A stretch of 64,000 nucleotides of DNA from Holothuria scabra (GCA_037179385.1 CM074190.1:11490206-11554205); one strand, 5' to 3'. Counted from the stretch's first letter, positions 20,825 to 32,117 are shown. The notes: generated by a model from the sequence alone, not told the origin. A program made the numbers and translations.

Positions 20825-21072
20825 CTATTGCAACTTCCCCGCAACTTTCCAACAGTCTAACCAGTCGGTGTCCATAAGGGATGGGAGGGAGAGATCAGTG
20901 ACAATTTTACAAGATTGAAAATATGAAAACTTGAAAATATCGTGAAGATGGATGGACATCTGAAACAAAGCGTGGAGCCTTTGAGGGAAGGTTTCAAGAT
21001 TGCTTCGCTGGGACTCGAACCCAGGTCTCCTGCCTTGAAGAGCAGGTGTCTTGCCCATTAGACCACAAAGCG
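20825..21072 (-). mobile_element. tRNA-derived SINE-like element
   Basis: The 5' head is the tRNA-like sequence at 21001-21072. The body runs to lower coordinates. It has no pol III T-run directly after the head, which argues against a plain tRNA gene. The distal part (gactggttagactgttgga) vaguely resembles the tail of the other SINE family, but I cannot show they are the same. The 3' edge is a guess. Confidence 0.45.
21001..21072 (-). tRNA. tRNA-like sequence (pseudo-tRNA or SINE head)
   Basis: On the minus strand it folds as a cloverleaf. The acceptor cgctttg pairs with cgaagca at six of seven positions. The A box is tggtctaatgg, the T arm is ctggg-ttcgagt-cccag (perfect), and the anticodon stem is cctgc/gcagg. 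The anticodon loop tcttcaag has eight bases instead of seven, so the anticodon is ambiguous (TTC or TCA). The A and B boxes are intact and may still recruit RNA polymerase III. The odd loop and mismatch at the first acceptor pair point to a pseudogene or SINE head. Confidence 0.65.
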
Positions 21073-21117
21073 ACAATAAGAACTATTATCCTCTCCAAGC
21101 TGTCACGCTATTTCAGG

Positions 21118-21375
21118 CGTCTATTCGTCTAGGTAACCCTTTACCGTTGTGCTCCGATCGGGGCATATTTGCGCGCCTCGGGAGTGGGCGGAAAAGCGGA
21201 CGTAGCCCGCCCCGCATCGGCTTCCGTAGGCCATTGACCCCGTGACCTTCAACTATCGTCTCTCTCGCTGTTGTGGCCGAATTTTCGGGTAGCTGCTCGC
21301 AGTTTCGAGCTCCGCGTGAAACAGTAAAGATGTGTGACAGCCGAGCTCTCCGCATGGGTCCAAAAGGACCGACCT
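21118..21375. promoter_or_regulatory. GC- and CpG-rich island
   Basis: This stretch is clearly richer in G+C and CpG (gcgcgcctcg, ggcggaaaagcgg, gcccgccccgc) than the AT-rich DNA around it. It has overlapping open frames of 84-95 codons on both strands, which is expected in GC-rich sequence. It could be a promoter island or a first exon of a gene outside the visible structure. I recognise no protein family in either frame. Confidence 0.4.
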
Positions 21376-21974
21376 CTACCCCTATACTATTAGATATCAC
21401 TTCATGTTCACTTCATATATTGTACAACTCTAAAGAGGTTTTGAAAGAGATCACAGGCATGAACAGACATAACATAAAACTTTGCAAGTACAGTAATAGA
21501 TACGTATTGTGCATGGGAAGCCCGTAAACAAAAAATGAAATAGGGCGCCAGCTTCTTTGAAAGAGTTTACAATTTGCAAGCAGTATCAATTCTGATCGAT
21601 CACACATTTATCGATCGTTGTTATAATATTATCAAGTTCAACACATTTATAGTATGAACAAATTAGGCTAATTGTAAATGGTTCATGCTAGTAGCTTCAT
21701 GTACTTATTAGCATGTTTGTATTTTGTACCATATATATTGGTCACACTTTGTCAGTGAGCCTCTGAAGAGCATTTACATGGCTCCCTGGTGAAATTTTTC
21801 GGTCGAATTATTTTGGACGCATTTGCGCACAATTTGCATGCACTATGCAACCCTGGATAAAAGTTCACATGACGTATCTCCACAGAATATATAGGCCTAC
21901 TTCAGGATACACAATTAGCGTGTCACACCTACCTAGTACAGATGGACCAGTACCCCTTTAGAAGGAAACATCAG

Positions 21975-22125
21975 ACTACTCTCTAAATCAAAAAAGTGAA
22001 ATTTAGTGACGGATCTTTCATTTGGACTCAATGTTCACTTTAAAAAGCGAGAATGACTCTTTTATTGCAAACTTTCTAAATTTAGATTGGTCCCCTCTAC
22101 GAGAGCGAAGACGTTAGAGAGTAGT
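21975..22125. mobile_element. Short inverted-repeat element related to the GAGTGAA family
   Basis: The ends actactctctaa and ttagagagtagt are exact inverted repeats, next to aaatcaaaaaagtgaaattta. These resemble the termini (CACTCTAAAATC) and words of the palindromic elements at 29277 and 55937. It is probably an eroded relative, 151 bases long. Confidence 0.55.
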
Positions 22126-24110
22126 AACTAAGACTACATAATTACAGAATGTGTGTACATCATTGACTATCAGACATTTATTTTGACCATCTATTGCGGG
22201 TCAAATATGTCGAGTTCGAGTTTTTTTTTTCAGAAGGCTACATAGGGTAACGCGGATTAAATGTATAGGGCAAAATGGAAAAAAAAAGACCAGCCGTACC
22301 TCAAGTGAGTTACCCCAAGGAAAAATTGACCCGGCTTTAGAACAGTGACGCACTTTGCATTTCATGTGTGTCACTAATGAATGTACTAATTTGGGATTGC
22401 TTCCTTAGAAACATGCGACAACGGTGTTGTTACTTGAGGTATATTTTTAATTCAGGGAAGTCATCATATTCCTTTCCTTTTTTGTAAATATATAGTTATA
22501 TTCAAAATGTCATTATGGGTACTTGTAAGACAATAACAAAAACAACAACAAAAACAAACAAACAAACAAACAAACAAACATACAAAAACGAAATTTACAA
22601 CAGTTTTGCCAATTTTCAGACGCATTGTTTACGCGACTGCCTATTGCCATCACTGTTGCAAATCGTTTTCATATTTAAAAAAAAACAAAAAATTAAGACA
22701 TACATATGAAGGAACTTTCTGTAATGTTTAAGCATCTCTTTAACTTTTGTTTTGTAAATTTACAGTTATTATTATCCGTTTTTTATGAATTCGGAAAACG
22801 TTTAAGATTATTTTCGCCATCTAGACAAATGTTCAACTGGATATTAAATCCTTTCGACATGTGAAGTCCACGTGACAGTTTTTTATACCTGAATTAGTTT
22901 AATTCCTGCAGAGTGGTTGCTCTGCTTATTTTTTGCATTTTGGAAGTAGCCTGTATCTCAATTTTTTCTGATACTCAAGCTGGGTTGCAACGGATAATAA
23001 GTTATTATAAATTCCTCTTTAAAGTTCGAATAAATCAACATATTTCTATATGAAATATATAAAAACATTGTGTTTTTTATTTTTTAATTCCTACGTAAAT
23101 GAGCGTATCAATTTTAGTAACGTGTGCCGTCCAGAAGATTGGTACTCACTCTTAAGGGTCACTCTGCCGTCTGCTCAGATTTTCTCTCAAGGGATTATGA
23201 TAAGGACCCAACATACACAGGGTTCCTTGAGTCAGGGTACCCTTCACACGGTATTTAGCATATATCAACATTATAAGTTCATAACTTGTATATCTCTATA
23301 CATGCCTAGCAGACCTTGTACTTAACCGCAAAAATGAAACTTGTTAAGGTCATGGCACCAGCATGTGCTTCGAGGAATTTTGCCTAAAAACAATGGTACC
23401 ATTTTTGAAATTGTAAAAATACAACTGCAGAACTTCCTCTTTGGAAGCCTTTAAATACCACCTTTGATATTTTGCTGCTTTTGTTAGCATTCAACAACAA
23501 TGAAACGGTTTGCAGTTTCTTCTTATTCATATTTTTTATGGGAACTTCCCAAACAGACATAAGGTGCACTGCACTTCTAAATTTTATTGACCTCCCTTTG
23601 AAGTCGAAAAGTAAATAGCAGACGCATTCATTTGCAGTTTACACTATACGTACCGGGGAGAAGAAGATTGGGGGGGTGATATTTTTTTTCAACTTTATTG
23701 TACCGTTTTTGCCTGATGGTTACTTTCCTTTGCGAAAGGTGGTGCCCTGGTAAGGCTGGTTTTGATTTAAGCTATGCTTTTATCAGTTTTCCTCCATTGC
23801 ATTTATAATTACAAGAATGTATATTTGCTTATGTATACATTAACTTGACAATTTACTTTTTTTCTTTTATGAGGGCAGCTCAATGTAACCATTGTATGAT
23901 ATATGTGTTATCAATGAACATTGGGAATAAATATTGCAGTAAGATTTGAATGCACGACAGAAATGGTATTGCTTTCAAACATTTAAGAAAAGAACAGCTG
24001 AAATATGAGACTCGCACATCTGACGAGATAAACACTAATTCCAAAAAAGGGCGTTTAGGAATTAAACCGACGCTTTTATGAACATTTCTGGTCCCACTTT
24101 GTAGACATGC
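22126..24110. other. Unassigned AT-rich interval
   Basis: This holds a (CAAA)n tract at 22552-22580 and otherwise no recognisable gene or mobile element. Short open frames (for example 23050-23325 plus) lack codon structure or family resemblance. Confidence 0.4.
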
Positions 24111-24114
24111 ATGC

Positions 24115-24275
24115 TTAGATGATAAGCACGCGTGTATTATTCCGAAACATTTCGTTTTAAAACACGTTTAATTGCTAGAAATTTAGTAGGTAATTTTTAA
24201 AAATGTTTATAATATAAACATGTTTACAAGGTTGGGCAAAATAAATTTTTGTTTGTCAAACACGTTAATTAGAGT
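24115..24275. mobile_element. GTGTTTAA fold-back family, copy 1
   Basis: Words cacgtttaattgct, aaacatgtttacaagg and gggcaaa match the copies at 40330, 41655 and 45518. Inverted pairs of these words make the unit partly palindromic. Confidence 0.55.
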
Positions 24276-24299
24276 GTAGCTTTGCTCTTTGGATTTAAT

Positions 24300-24485
24300 T
24301 TGAAAACAGAAACAATACACGCAAGGCTAAGGTGATAGCACACAACCTGCTCATGTGAGGGTATTTTGCCATTAGCCTGCGGGAGGACGGAGTCTTTCGT
24401 TAAGCTACGAAAAACCAGCCTAAGGGAACTGCAGCCACAGAAGCGCTACGCAGGCTGGTATTTTGAAACACAATGTTATGGAAAA
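24300..24485 (+). repeat. Repeat family F, copy 1
   Basis: The left part (gatagcacacaacctgctcatg) and the right end (acacaatgttatgg) recur in the same order at 25374-25475. The function is unknown. Confidence 0.45.
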
Positions 24486-25373
24486 TGAAACCAACGGTGG
24501 CTTCCAAAAGTCATACTACACACTAATGGGTGGATTTACCATTGTGGTGGAATCTAGGCCGGAACTAGATACAAGGGACCTCAAAGGCCCAAACTAACTG
24601 GAATGTATCCTCTAGGTTCTTTCAAGTTGCCGAAATATTCCCTGTTTTAGTAAACCTTGACCTCTTGACTGAAAAGAAAACCCTGGATTGTTATAAAAAA
24701 AATCAATTCCTAACTGATCAGGGAAGGTGTATTGCTGGAAAAATAATTGTTAGCCAATTGAATAATTTTAACATAGGTTGTTGTCATTAGAATATGACTA
24801 TCTCATATGTTTTGTAAATAAATATTAAATTCTCTTCCCCAGTATGAAGCTGAAGTAAGTTTATCCCTCAAAAACTTGATACTTTTGTTTTTTCTAATGT
24901 TCAGTGATTTTCAAGGTCCTGGAAAAATTGTAAATTGAAGTATGATATCAGAATAAATCATTTCCTAACTTTATTTTTTCCTACTTTTACAAATGCACAA
25001 ACTGAACATCGACATTAGATGTCACTTGTGAAATTATTCTAAAATATGTCTTAGTAAAAGGTTGTCTTAAGTACCTCTAAACATATATCCCTTAAAATTT
25101 TTTGAGTAACCATCAACAAATGAGTCTTGCTCGAACAAGATGTTGATTTGAGATTTTGTGATGCATTACCAGGGCACCAAAGCAAATGTCTTTGCTGGGT
25201 CCACCCCTCCCCCCACTTACAGGCACCCCATCTCTAGCCATCATCTTATCCAAGTCAGTCCATTTAATACAAAGTTGTTACGCACAACGAAGGTTTGCAC
25301 TCACTGTCGAGACATTTTAGAAGGACTATCCCGATTACGCAACGAGTTTCTGCAGTATATTTGGCATTGCATT

Positions 25374-25475
25374 TGAAAAAAGAAACAACATACTTGAGCG
25401 TTGAAGGATAGCACACAACCTCTTCATGTTCGTTTTTTTTTTTTTTTTTTTCGTTGCAGCACAATGTTATGGGTT
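25374..25475 (+). repeat. Repeat family F, copy 2, with a T21 tract
   Basis: It carries gatagcacacaacctcttcatg, then a run of 21 T (25433-25453), then cacaatgttatgg. The middle of copy 1 is replaced here by the T tract. Confidence 0.5.
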
Positions 25476-25989
25476 TGGATATAACAACAAATAGTATAAA
25501 ATGATTTAATGAAATGATGTATGGTAATACTGACTAGAGCACTTATACTGTTATGTATTCCTAACTAGCGCCCTCAGTTCGGTAGATCCGTTACTTAGCA
25601 GGAACAGCAAGGGAAGTTTTTACCACTGAGATAGAATTTCCGATTGAATAAATACGTCTTGAGAAGGCGTGGTCAAGCAGGTTACCTTTCGCAAAAATAA
25701 AGCACGAGAAAACTAAGCAACTGGGACGTTTGGGGTTCGATTTTCATTCAAGAGCATTCCACAGTTTTCCGATCTGAACTGTCCTTTTAAAAAATACCGA
25801 ATTTGATCGAAATTGTTGGCTCGGTTGCAATCTGACATAAGGCTGTAATGCATAGGAGTCACAGGCTTCTCATACATTTGTTGTAGCTTAGCGCAGAAAA
25901 ATAATTCAAGGTCTTTTTATTATTTTTTTTATAACTAACACAGATCTCCGATTAGGCTGTTTAGGCGTGAACAAGTAGCGAAAAATGGC

Positions 25990-26230
25990 CAAACTTAGGT
26001 AAAATGCAGTCATTCAAACTTGAATTAGTGTCGTTGACTGACCTGTTTCATGAAAATCATGTGAGAATCATGTGACAATATTATTCCTGTTCACTAGTTA
26101 AATTTACAAGCAGAAATTGCTTGGTTTATATTGAACATAGTCTAAAATATCTAATTCCTAAAATACCATGAAAGATACTGAAATGAAACGAAATTCAGCT
26201 TTTGATTCAAAATTAATTTTTTGACGACTG
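25990..26230 (-). mobile_element. MITE family A, decayed copy
   Basis: Minus-orientation words caaacttgaa, tcatgtgacaatatt, aaatttacaag and gcttggttta, in the order seen in 43155-43395 and 36352-36616. No clean termini remain. Confidence 0.5.
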
Positions 26231-26602
26231 TTTTTTGTCCATGTTAATTGGGAGGGTAACATAACTACTTTTTCTAAAGTCCTCCCGACCCTCTGGCAAA
26301 GGGCCGTTCGGCGAAACCAAAACTTTTACTACTACCCGAAGAAGCCATTACGTCCACTGAAGGACAATACGTGGCCAACCTAACGGCCCTAAGACCATTT
26401 AGATTACCCGTACATGAAATTAAATGAATTTAAATGAAATTTAATGAAGTTCAATCATTTATTGAAGAAAAATTTTAACCGTTCAACTGATATTAGGCTT
26501 TGAACCCCACAACTGGTTTCACTCATCTAATAACGTGTAGTTCATTGAAAAAGCTTCAACTGTTCAAGAATTTTTTTCAAAGAACAAAAACGTATCTTGA
26601 CC

Positions 26603-26626
26603 ATTGCTCGTGTATAGAGGCCTTTA
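26603..26626. mobile_element. End fragment of the 325-bp fold-back element
   Basis: The words attgctcgtgtata and gaggccttta equal the right end of the units that follow, so this is the residue of a third unit. Confidence 0.75.
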
Positions 26627-26629
26627 CTT

Positions 26630-26958
26630 AAGGCCTGTATACACGAGCAACATTTGTAAAACATTCTCAAAACACTTCACCTGCAACAAACCCAAAACAT
26701 GCTTTTTTCGGTTTGTTGCACAGTGTAGACAGGGTAAAAACAATTTGAAAACATTTTGAAAATGTTTTGAGAATGTTTTGAAAAGAATTGACAGGATATT
26801 TCTTTTGCAACATCTCCAAAACATTTTCAAAACATGCAATATACCCTGTCTACACTGTGCAAACCGAAAACAGCTTGTTTTGGATTTGTTGCACAGTGGA
26901 TGTTTTGGAAATGTTTTCGGAATGTTTTGCAAATGTTGCTCTTGTATACAGGCCTTTA
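26630..26958. mobile_element. Fold-back element, unit 1
   Basis: The left end aaggcctgtatacacgagca is the inverted copy of the right end tgctcttgtatacaggcctt. Inner blocks are inverted too: tgcacagtgtagacagggta against taccctgtctacactgtgca, with (A)AAACATTTT words between. The whole unit is close to one long palindrome. It encodes nothing; frames rich in NIPKTFPKH-type words on both strands come from the repeated aaaacattt. Only the short cggatg separates it from unit 2. Confidence 0.9.
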
Positions 26959-26964
26959 CGGATG

Positions 26965-27286
26965 TAAAGGCCTGTACACCCGAGCAATATTTGCAAAACA
27001 TTCCCAAAAAACATTTCCAAAACATTCACTGGCAACGAATTCAAAACATGTTTTTTTAGTGTTGCACAGTGTAGACAGGGTAAACATCATGTTTTGAAAA
27101 TGTTTTGGAAATGTTGCAAAAGAAATGTCCTGTCAATTCTTTTCAAAACATCCTCAAAACATTTTAAAAATGTTTTAAAATTGTTTTTACTCTGTCTACA
27201 CTGTGCAAAAAACCGAAAACAAGCATGTTTTTAGTTTGTTGCAGGTGATATGTTTTGAAAATGTTGCTCGTGTATACAGGCCTTTA
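26965..27286. mobile_element. Fold-back element, unit 2
   Basis: The architecture is the same as unit 1, in tandem with it: taaaggcctgtacacccgag at the left, ctcgtgtatacaggccttta at the right. It differs from unit 1 at scattered positions, so the two are not a recent exact duplication. The left end lies six bases from the end of unit 1. Confidence 0.9.
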
Positions 27287-27579
27287 GCGAAGTCTTTCAA
27301 ACGCCAAACGGACAACCATACAGGGAGACTAAAACATGAGGTGGCCTTTTGAAGTTATTCCAATTGCAACAAAAATAAAAAGAAGGAAACGATTTTTAAA
27401 TATTTAAGTGAATGCCTTTTGTCCCTTTGGTGTTCTGACGTCACCACTACTATTATTGTCCAAAAATAGTGTCGTGCAAAGACTTGTCACTATTTACAAC
27501 ATCCATTTTGCAAAACAATGTAAATATTAAAATTTACTTATTAATACTACATGGTTCGTCCGACTGTTTAAGGTAGGTG

Positions 27580-27590
27580 CCCCCCCCCCC
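27580..27590. repeat. Poly(C) tract
   Basis: Eleven C. Similar G or C tracts of 11-19 bases are at 5632, 33600, 51263, 55526, 56507, 57697, 61944 and 62042. Confidence 0.9.
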
Positions 27591-27650
27591 TTCCCACGCA
27601 GAAGGTTAGTTCGGTGGCATTTAACGATACATGTGTTACATCGTATCACC

Positions 27651-27872
27651 GCGTGTTTGGTCTAACGGTAGAACATCCGCCTCTCACCCGGAAGGCCCGG
27701 GTTCGGCTCCCGGGTCGAGTCATACAATGACTCTTAAAATAGTTGTGTGTGATGCTCCTCCGCATAAGCAATGGAGTAGGGAAAATAATTCAGTGAGCCA
27801 AAACTGGAAAAAAGTTTCCACCTGTCGAACCGTTGCCATTTCGACAGGTTGGAAACTGGGCCGTAAAACTCC
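27651..27872 (+). mobile_element. tRNA-derived SINE, full length
   Basis: The head (27651-27720) has A box tggtctaacgg, B box ggttcggctcc and an anticodon loop ctctcac, pointing to a tRNA-Glu(CTC)-like source. The acceptor stem is badly paired, so it is not a working tRNA. The body contains cataagcaatggagtaggga, then cagtgagccaaaactgga, then a hairpin acctgtcgaa/ttcgacaggt (27820-27849), and the 3' end ggaaactgggccgtaaaact. Body and tail are shared with the copies at 17646, 39746 and 59697, whereas the tRNA head differs from that at 59853-59925. The open frame from 27631 is not a gene. Confidence 0.88.
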
Positions 27873-27892
27873 ATCTAACCTGCAATGTTGAG

Positions 27893-29270
27893 GTAACATA
27901 AACTCTAAAATAAAACCGCGGTCAATTTCTACTAAAAGATTGCAAAGGATGAAGTTATGCCAGAAAAATCTTTACAGTTTACTTCCCTCCCCATCAGGAG
28001 GAGGGGTCAGCATAGACAAATATGTACGACACAATAGTGGGACATTGTCAAGACTAGTGTTAATATATTAACCGTGAATCTCGAAGAAAGGAGGTAACCA
28101 GTGTCTATTGATAGGCCATGGACGGCGGAGCGGACGAACTTTTTTCATCCAGTTTTTTGCTAAGAGGAACGGCAGCCTTAGTGCACATTATCAGTCACAA
28201 AAGTGCTGTACGAATTATAAATAATTTACATCGTACATCGTCATCAGTACGGTATTATAAGAAAATGAGGGCATTTTGTAAGTTTATCTAGAAAATGTTT
28301 GAACGGGATCGAGGGTCTTCAGCAGAGACGATGCTAATTCCTGGTGACTTTAAAGGAAGTTATCGGCAGTTTGTAGGTACTTAGAAGGACCGTATACACA
28401 TCTTACATTTATCTTCACTGAACAACTCATTGGCAACTTAATTATTGGCTTAAAAAAGGCACGTTTACTCGCGAAAAGCCTTATTCTATTGCCAAGCCCC
28501 TTGATTCATTTTCAGCAAATCCTTTGGGCGGCGGAGATTGCTTTTTAAAATACTGTATAAGGGCTTTTAAAAGGAAGATTACAATGGGTGTCTTGCACCG
28601 AGGGTAATGGAATCTCATCGTGTTTAATGGACCGAGACTTGTTATGGTCGTAACTTGGTCTGGGGAATCAAGAGAGAGAGAGAGAGTAAAATACTGAGAT
28701 TTAATCCAAGTCTCCATCTGAACGTAACTGGTCCCGCAGTTAACTTGATTATCAACGCATGCAATGAAATAATTCAAAAGCACAAATTATAAGTACTCAA
28801 GTTAAACATAAAAAAAGGAAGAAATATCAACGAAGGAAGGTGTAACGTATGTATATCTTTCCAATGTCTGCATCCCCTAATTTTTTTAAGCCCTGTGGTG
28901 AAGCCATGTGCATGGGCCCCAGAAAAAAATACTAGTGTCATCCAAACAACTTCTGCATGTACTTTGAACTTGGTATGCTGCCCCCACCCAGACTAGGACG
29001 AATAGACTATGAACTTTGTTGGGTCATATCAGCAGGGAGCTGTTATTTGGCCAAATCACAGTTCCCTGGTTCAAACAAAATAGTGAGAGCTGAATAACCC
29101 TACTGATCATATGGCAAAGTTTGACCACGTTTGCACATGGATCGGTTTGTACTTAGTAAACCGTGACAATTTTATTTTACTTTTCGGCTTAAAATAACAC
29201 CATTATGTAAATATTTCACAACCGTCTTTTGTAATCGGTAATGTCTAAATCGAAGGGATTCAGGCATCGA
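27893..29270. other. Unassigned AT-rich interval
   Basis: There are no supported genes. A short (GA)n run lies at 28671-28688. A 100-residue minus-strand frame at 28481-28783 runs across it and matches no family I know. Confidence 0.4.
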
Positions 29271-29276
29271 ATACTA

Positions 29277-29699
29277 CACTCTAAAATCAAAAGAGTGAAC
29301 TGAGTCACTCTTTGATCGAGTGAAAAGTATAAATTCGCTCCATAAGAGTGATAATTCACTCCAAGAGGAGTGAAGTTCCCTCCAAAAAGAGTGAAATTCA
29401 CTCCAAAAAGAGTGAAATTCTCTTAAAACGAGTGAAGTTTCCCTCTTGATGGAGTGCCCACAGTGATCGCTCTTAAAAAAAGAGCGATCATTGAAGGCAC
29501 TCGTGGAAGAGTGAATTTTCCCTCTGCCTCTAGTGAATTTCACTCTTTTTGGAGCGAATTTCACTCTTTTTGCAGGGGACTTCACTCCTCTTGGAGTGAA
29601 TTATCACTTTAATGGAGTGAATTATCACTCTAATGGAGTGAATTTACACTTTTCACTCGTTCAAAGAGTGACTAAGTTCACTCTTTTGATTTTAGAGTG
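29277..29699. mobile_element. 423-bp palindromic MITE (GAGTGAA family), copy 1
   Basis: The entire element is a near-palindrome. The left end cactctaaaatcaaaagagt is the inverted copy of the right end actcttttgattttagagtg, and TA lies on both sides (29275-29276, 29700-29701). The centre is gatcgctcttaaaaaaagag. Each arm is a chain of 16-20 base units combining ttcactcc and gagtgaa with slightly different spacers. TA flanks suggest a Tc1/mariner-type transposase. The frames over it (FHSFWSEFHSFW-like) are repeat artefacts. Confidence 0.93.
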
Positions 29700-29701
29700 T
29701 A

Positions 29702-30770
29702 CTGAGGGACAGGTATATATGTCAAGCACTGACGTTTACAAAAGTGGAGATGCACACAATACATTTCTGTTCCTTATGTAAGAGCAATCAGGACAACTAT
29801 ACTGTATGGGTAAAGATTTATATACAGGCCTATACTCGAAGCATTAGGGTTCATATGTACTTCATATAAGGGAACTCCTTTGAAAGATGATTGAAGAGCG
29901 CCATCAATTGTGAAAACCTGCCTTAGCAACCATTGAGGTTAAAACTGTTACGTTGGAAATATCGTCTGCACAATATTTAAACGTTTAATATGACAACTTA
30001 AATTGACCATTGATAAAATACTACGTGACCATATCTCTTTTGAAATACGGTAGGTATTGTAAAATTCTGCATTAGCACACACAAAAACTACGGAAGCCGA
30101 GAGGTGAGATGCAAAACGGAAAAAGGGAGAAAAAAAACAGAACCAAAATTATAAGCAGTACTTTTCTCCTATAAACCAATACGGACGTCGATTTTTCGTT
30201 TCTATATGGGGCAAGTTTCCACCCTTTTTGGAAAATAAACCCATTGATAACATATTTTTACACAGTAAATTTTTGGACGGCAGTGGTCATGTCCCCACAC
30301 CCTTTTGAGTACAGATGGACGTCCAAGCTCCATGCATACACTTTTAAAACATTCTCGTTATTTACGAAAGTTAATGCTCGAAATCCAATGACCTCGGATT
30401 GCCGTCATAATGATCACATGATTTTCATAGTAAAGTCGCCTTTGGTGCTATCTTAATAGGAATAGCAATATAGGAGAAGCAAGATCTCTCATTCCTTGCC
30501 AAGAGGTAGAACTTTTTTATCCATAATACAACAGCTTAGCTGCAAGGTAGACAATTTTTAGCATAAGAAAAGAATGTTGTCACATGTAACTTAGTCAATT
30601 GTTGCTGCACTTTCTCGGTTTCAAGCTTACAGAATCCAGACACTTTGTCCTGTACATGGAACCATGGGTGTCACCATGTAATTAAACTCGTTTACTGTGA
30701 CCACATCAGGCAACAATGATAATTCATAAATTTTACTGGTTCATATTTATCCAAAACTTGATTTATGCTG
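29702..30770. other. Unassigned AT-rich interval
   Basis: No gene, repeat or mobile element that I can support. The next recognisable sequence is the LINE fragment. Confidence 0.4.
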
Positions 30771-30869
30771 CGGTCTATGCTGAAACACACCCTGCCGGAA
30801 GGCAATTTTGGTACGTCAGTAAAGCGATCGCCGCTGACCGTATGGACACTCTTTCACTGGACCCGAGAC

Positions 30870-31886
30870 AAGCCAAGGTATCAATGGGACGAAATATACA
30901 AAAATTGCAAATTCCAATTTCTCTAGGAGTCAAAAAACGGGCAAGTTCCCCCCACTGGCGCCCTCCTCCTTTTAAACTTATTCATCGCATACTTGCCTCT
31001 TATTACTTTCTTCATAGAATTAATATTGTCAATAGCTCTAGCTATACTTTTTGTGGTGAATCAGAAGAAACCCTGGACCACTTATTTTGGCGATGTAGCA
31101 AAGTGGGAGTATGTGAGGTAAAATGTTTCTTGAAATTTTTCATTCCAAAGTCAAAATTGAGTATGAAAATATATGTTTCGGCTACCCTCCCGGAAAAAGT
31201 TGGCAATGGTTAAGTATGGCAATCTTTAATGCAAAGCAAAATATTTACACCTGTAGAATGGATATGAAACATCCGGACCATGACTCCTTTAAATATAAAC
31301 TAAGTTTTCTTATAAAGGTTGAAATGTATATCTTAACAAAAGGAAAACGTTCTGATGAAGTTGAGTTGTTAAGAGAATGTTTACACTGTTAAGTTTATTA
31401 TGTGCTCTTTAAATCTAAGTGTTTTTTGTAGGGAATGTAGTGATGCATACCCTCCATTGCATGTTCTAATATGGTCATTGGTGATTATTCTTGTAAATGC
31501 GATTGCTTGCAAAAGAGTACGGTACATATAGTGTAAAGTGTTGTGATAAAGGGTGATTGTGTATCGTGTAAGTCACTGTTAACTTTAATTTCGAATGCAT
31601 GATTTTTTTTCAGTGATTGCTTATCTTCAACTAATGTCTGCTAGCCAAACATGTTGTGTAAAGGCTGGGTGTCCTTAGTTATTAAGAATAAAAGGCGATG
31701 TGAAAATTTGTACTATCTAAAAAAAAAATTGTTTTGGAAACATGTAAGTACTGTCGCACTAGATATTAATTTGTTCTATTAACGAATGATGATATGTACA
31801 AATTTTCTGATTTGATGTATATAATCATTGTTGAATTACGTTCATGCAAGAAATTCAGATGAAAAAAATAAAATTCTATAAAAAAA
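30870..31886 (+). pseudogene. Tx1/L1-like LINE 3' fragment with untranslated tail
   Basis: It holds the same C-terminal region as the minus-strand copy at 6.4-8.0 kb. WDEIYKN can be read near 30880 in one frame, FKLIHRILASYYFLHRINIV then the zinc-binding CGESEETLDHLFWRC in the next, and, after another shift near 31120, FKYKLSFLIKVEMYILTKGK to the stop at 31392. The codons for the first zinc cysteine are changed (TFCGE instead of CxFC), so the motif is incomplete. The 3' untranslated region ends in A-rich tracts at about 31719-31728 and 31864-31886 (aaaaaaataaaattctataa). At least two frameshifts make it dead. Confidence 0.85.
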
Positions 31887-31889
31887 GCT

Positions 31890-32079
31890 GTAGTTCATTT
31901 GCAAAACTTCTGGTAACTTATGCATATGTGGAGCAGAGGTTAAAATATTCCGTATCACGGTATGCAAACTTAAATACGATCCCGAAATTTTATACTGTGC
32001 AAGTAAGTTGACATGCCGGAGGTGCATGTTGCAGAATTTTAGATACATTTAATTTACATGGCAATATATATGTGGTCAA

Positions 32080-32117
<38 letters not shown>

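Noticed and set aside
20825..21076. 83-residue minus-strand frame with a start-like N-terminus
   Set aside because: It begins in the tRNA-like head (GLMGKTPALQGRRPGFESQ is the cloverleaf read as protein) and runs into unassigned DNA.
26624..27097. Several overlapping frames on both strands rich in NIPKTFPKH and cysteine
   Set aside because: All come from the palindromic fold-back units; the same words appear on both strands because the DNA is inverted-repeat.
27631..27891. 86-residue plus-strand frame
   Set aside because: It spans the tRNA head and body of a SINE; the pattern (tRNA B box read as GSAPGSSH) is typical of translated SINEs.
28481..28783. 100-residue minus-strand frame
   Set aside because: Crosses a GA microsatellite and shows no family resemblance; probably chance.
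29274..29781. Frames with repeating FHSFWSE or FTLFG words
   Set aside because: Translations of the GAGTGAA palindrome, with matching frames on both strands.
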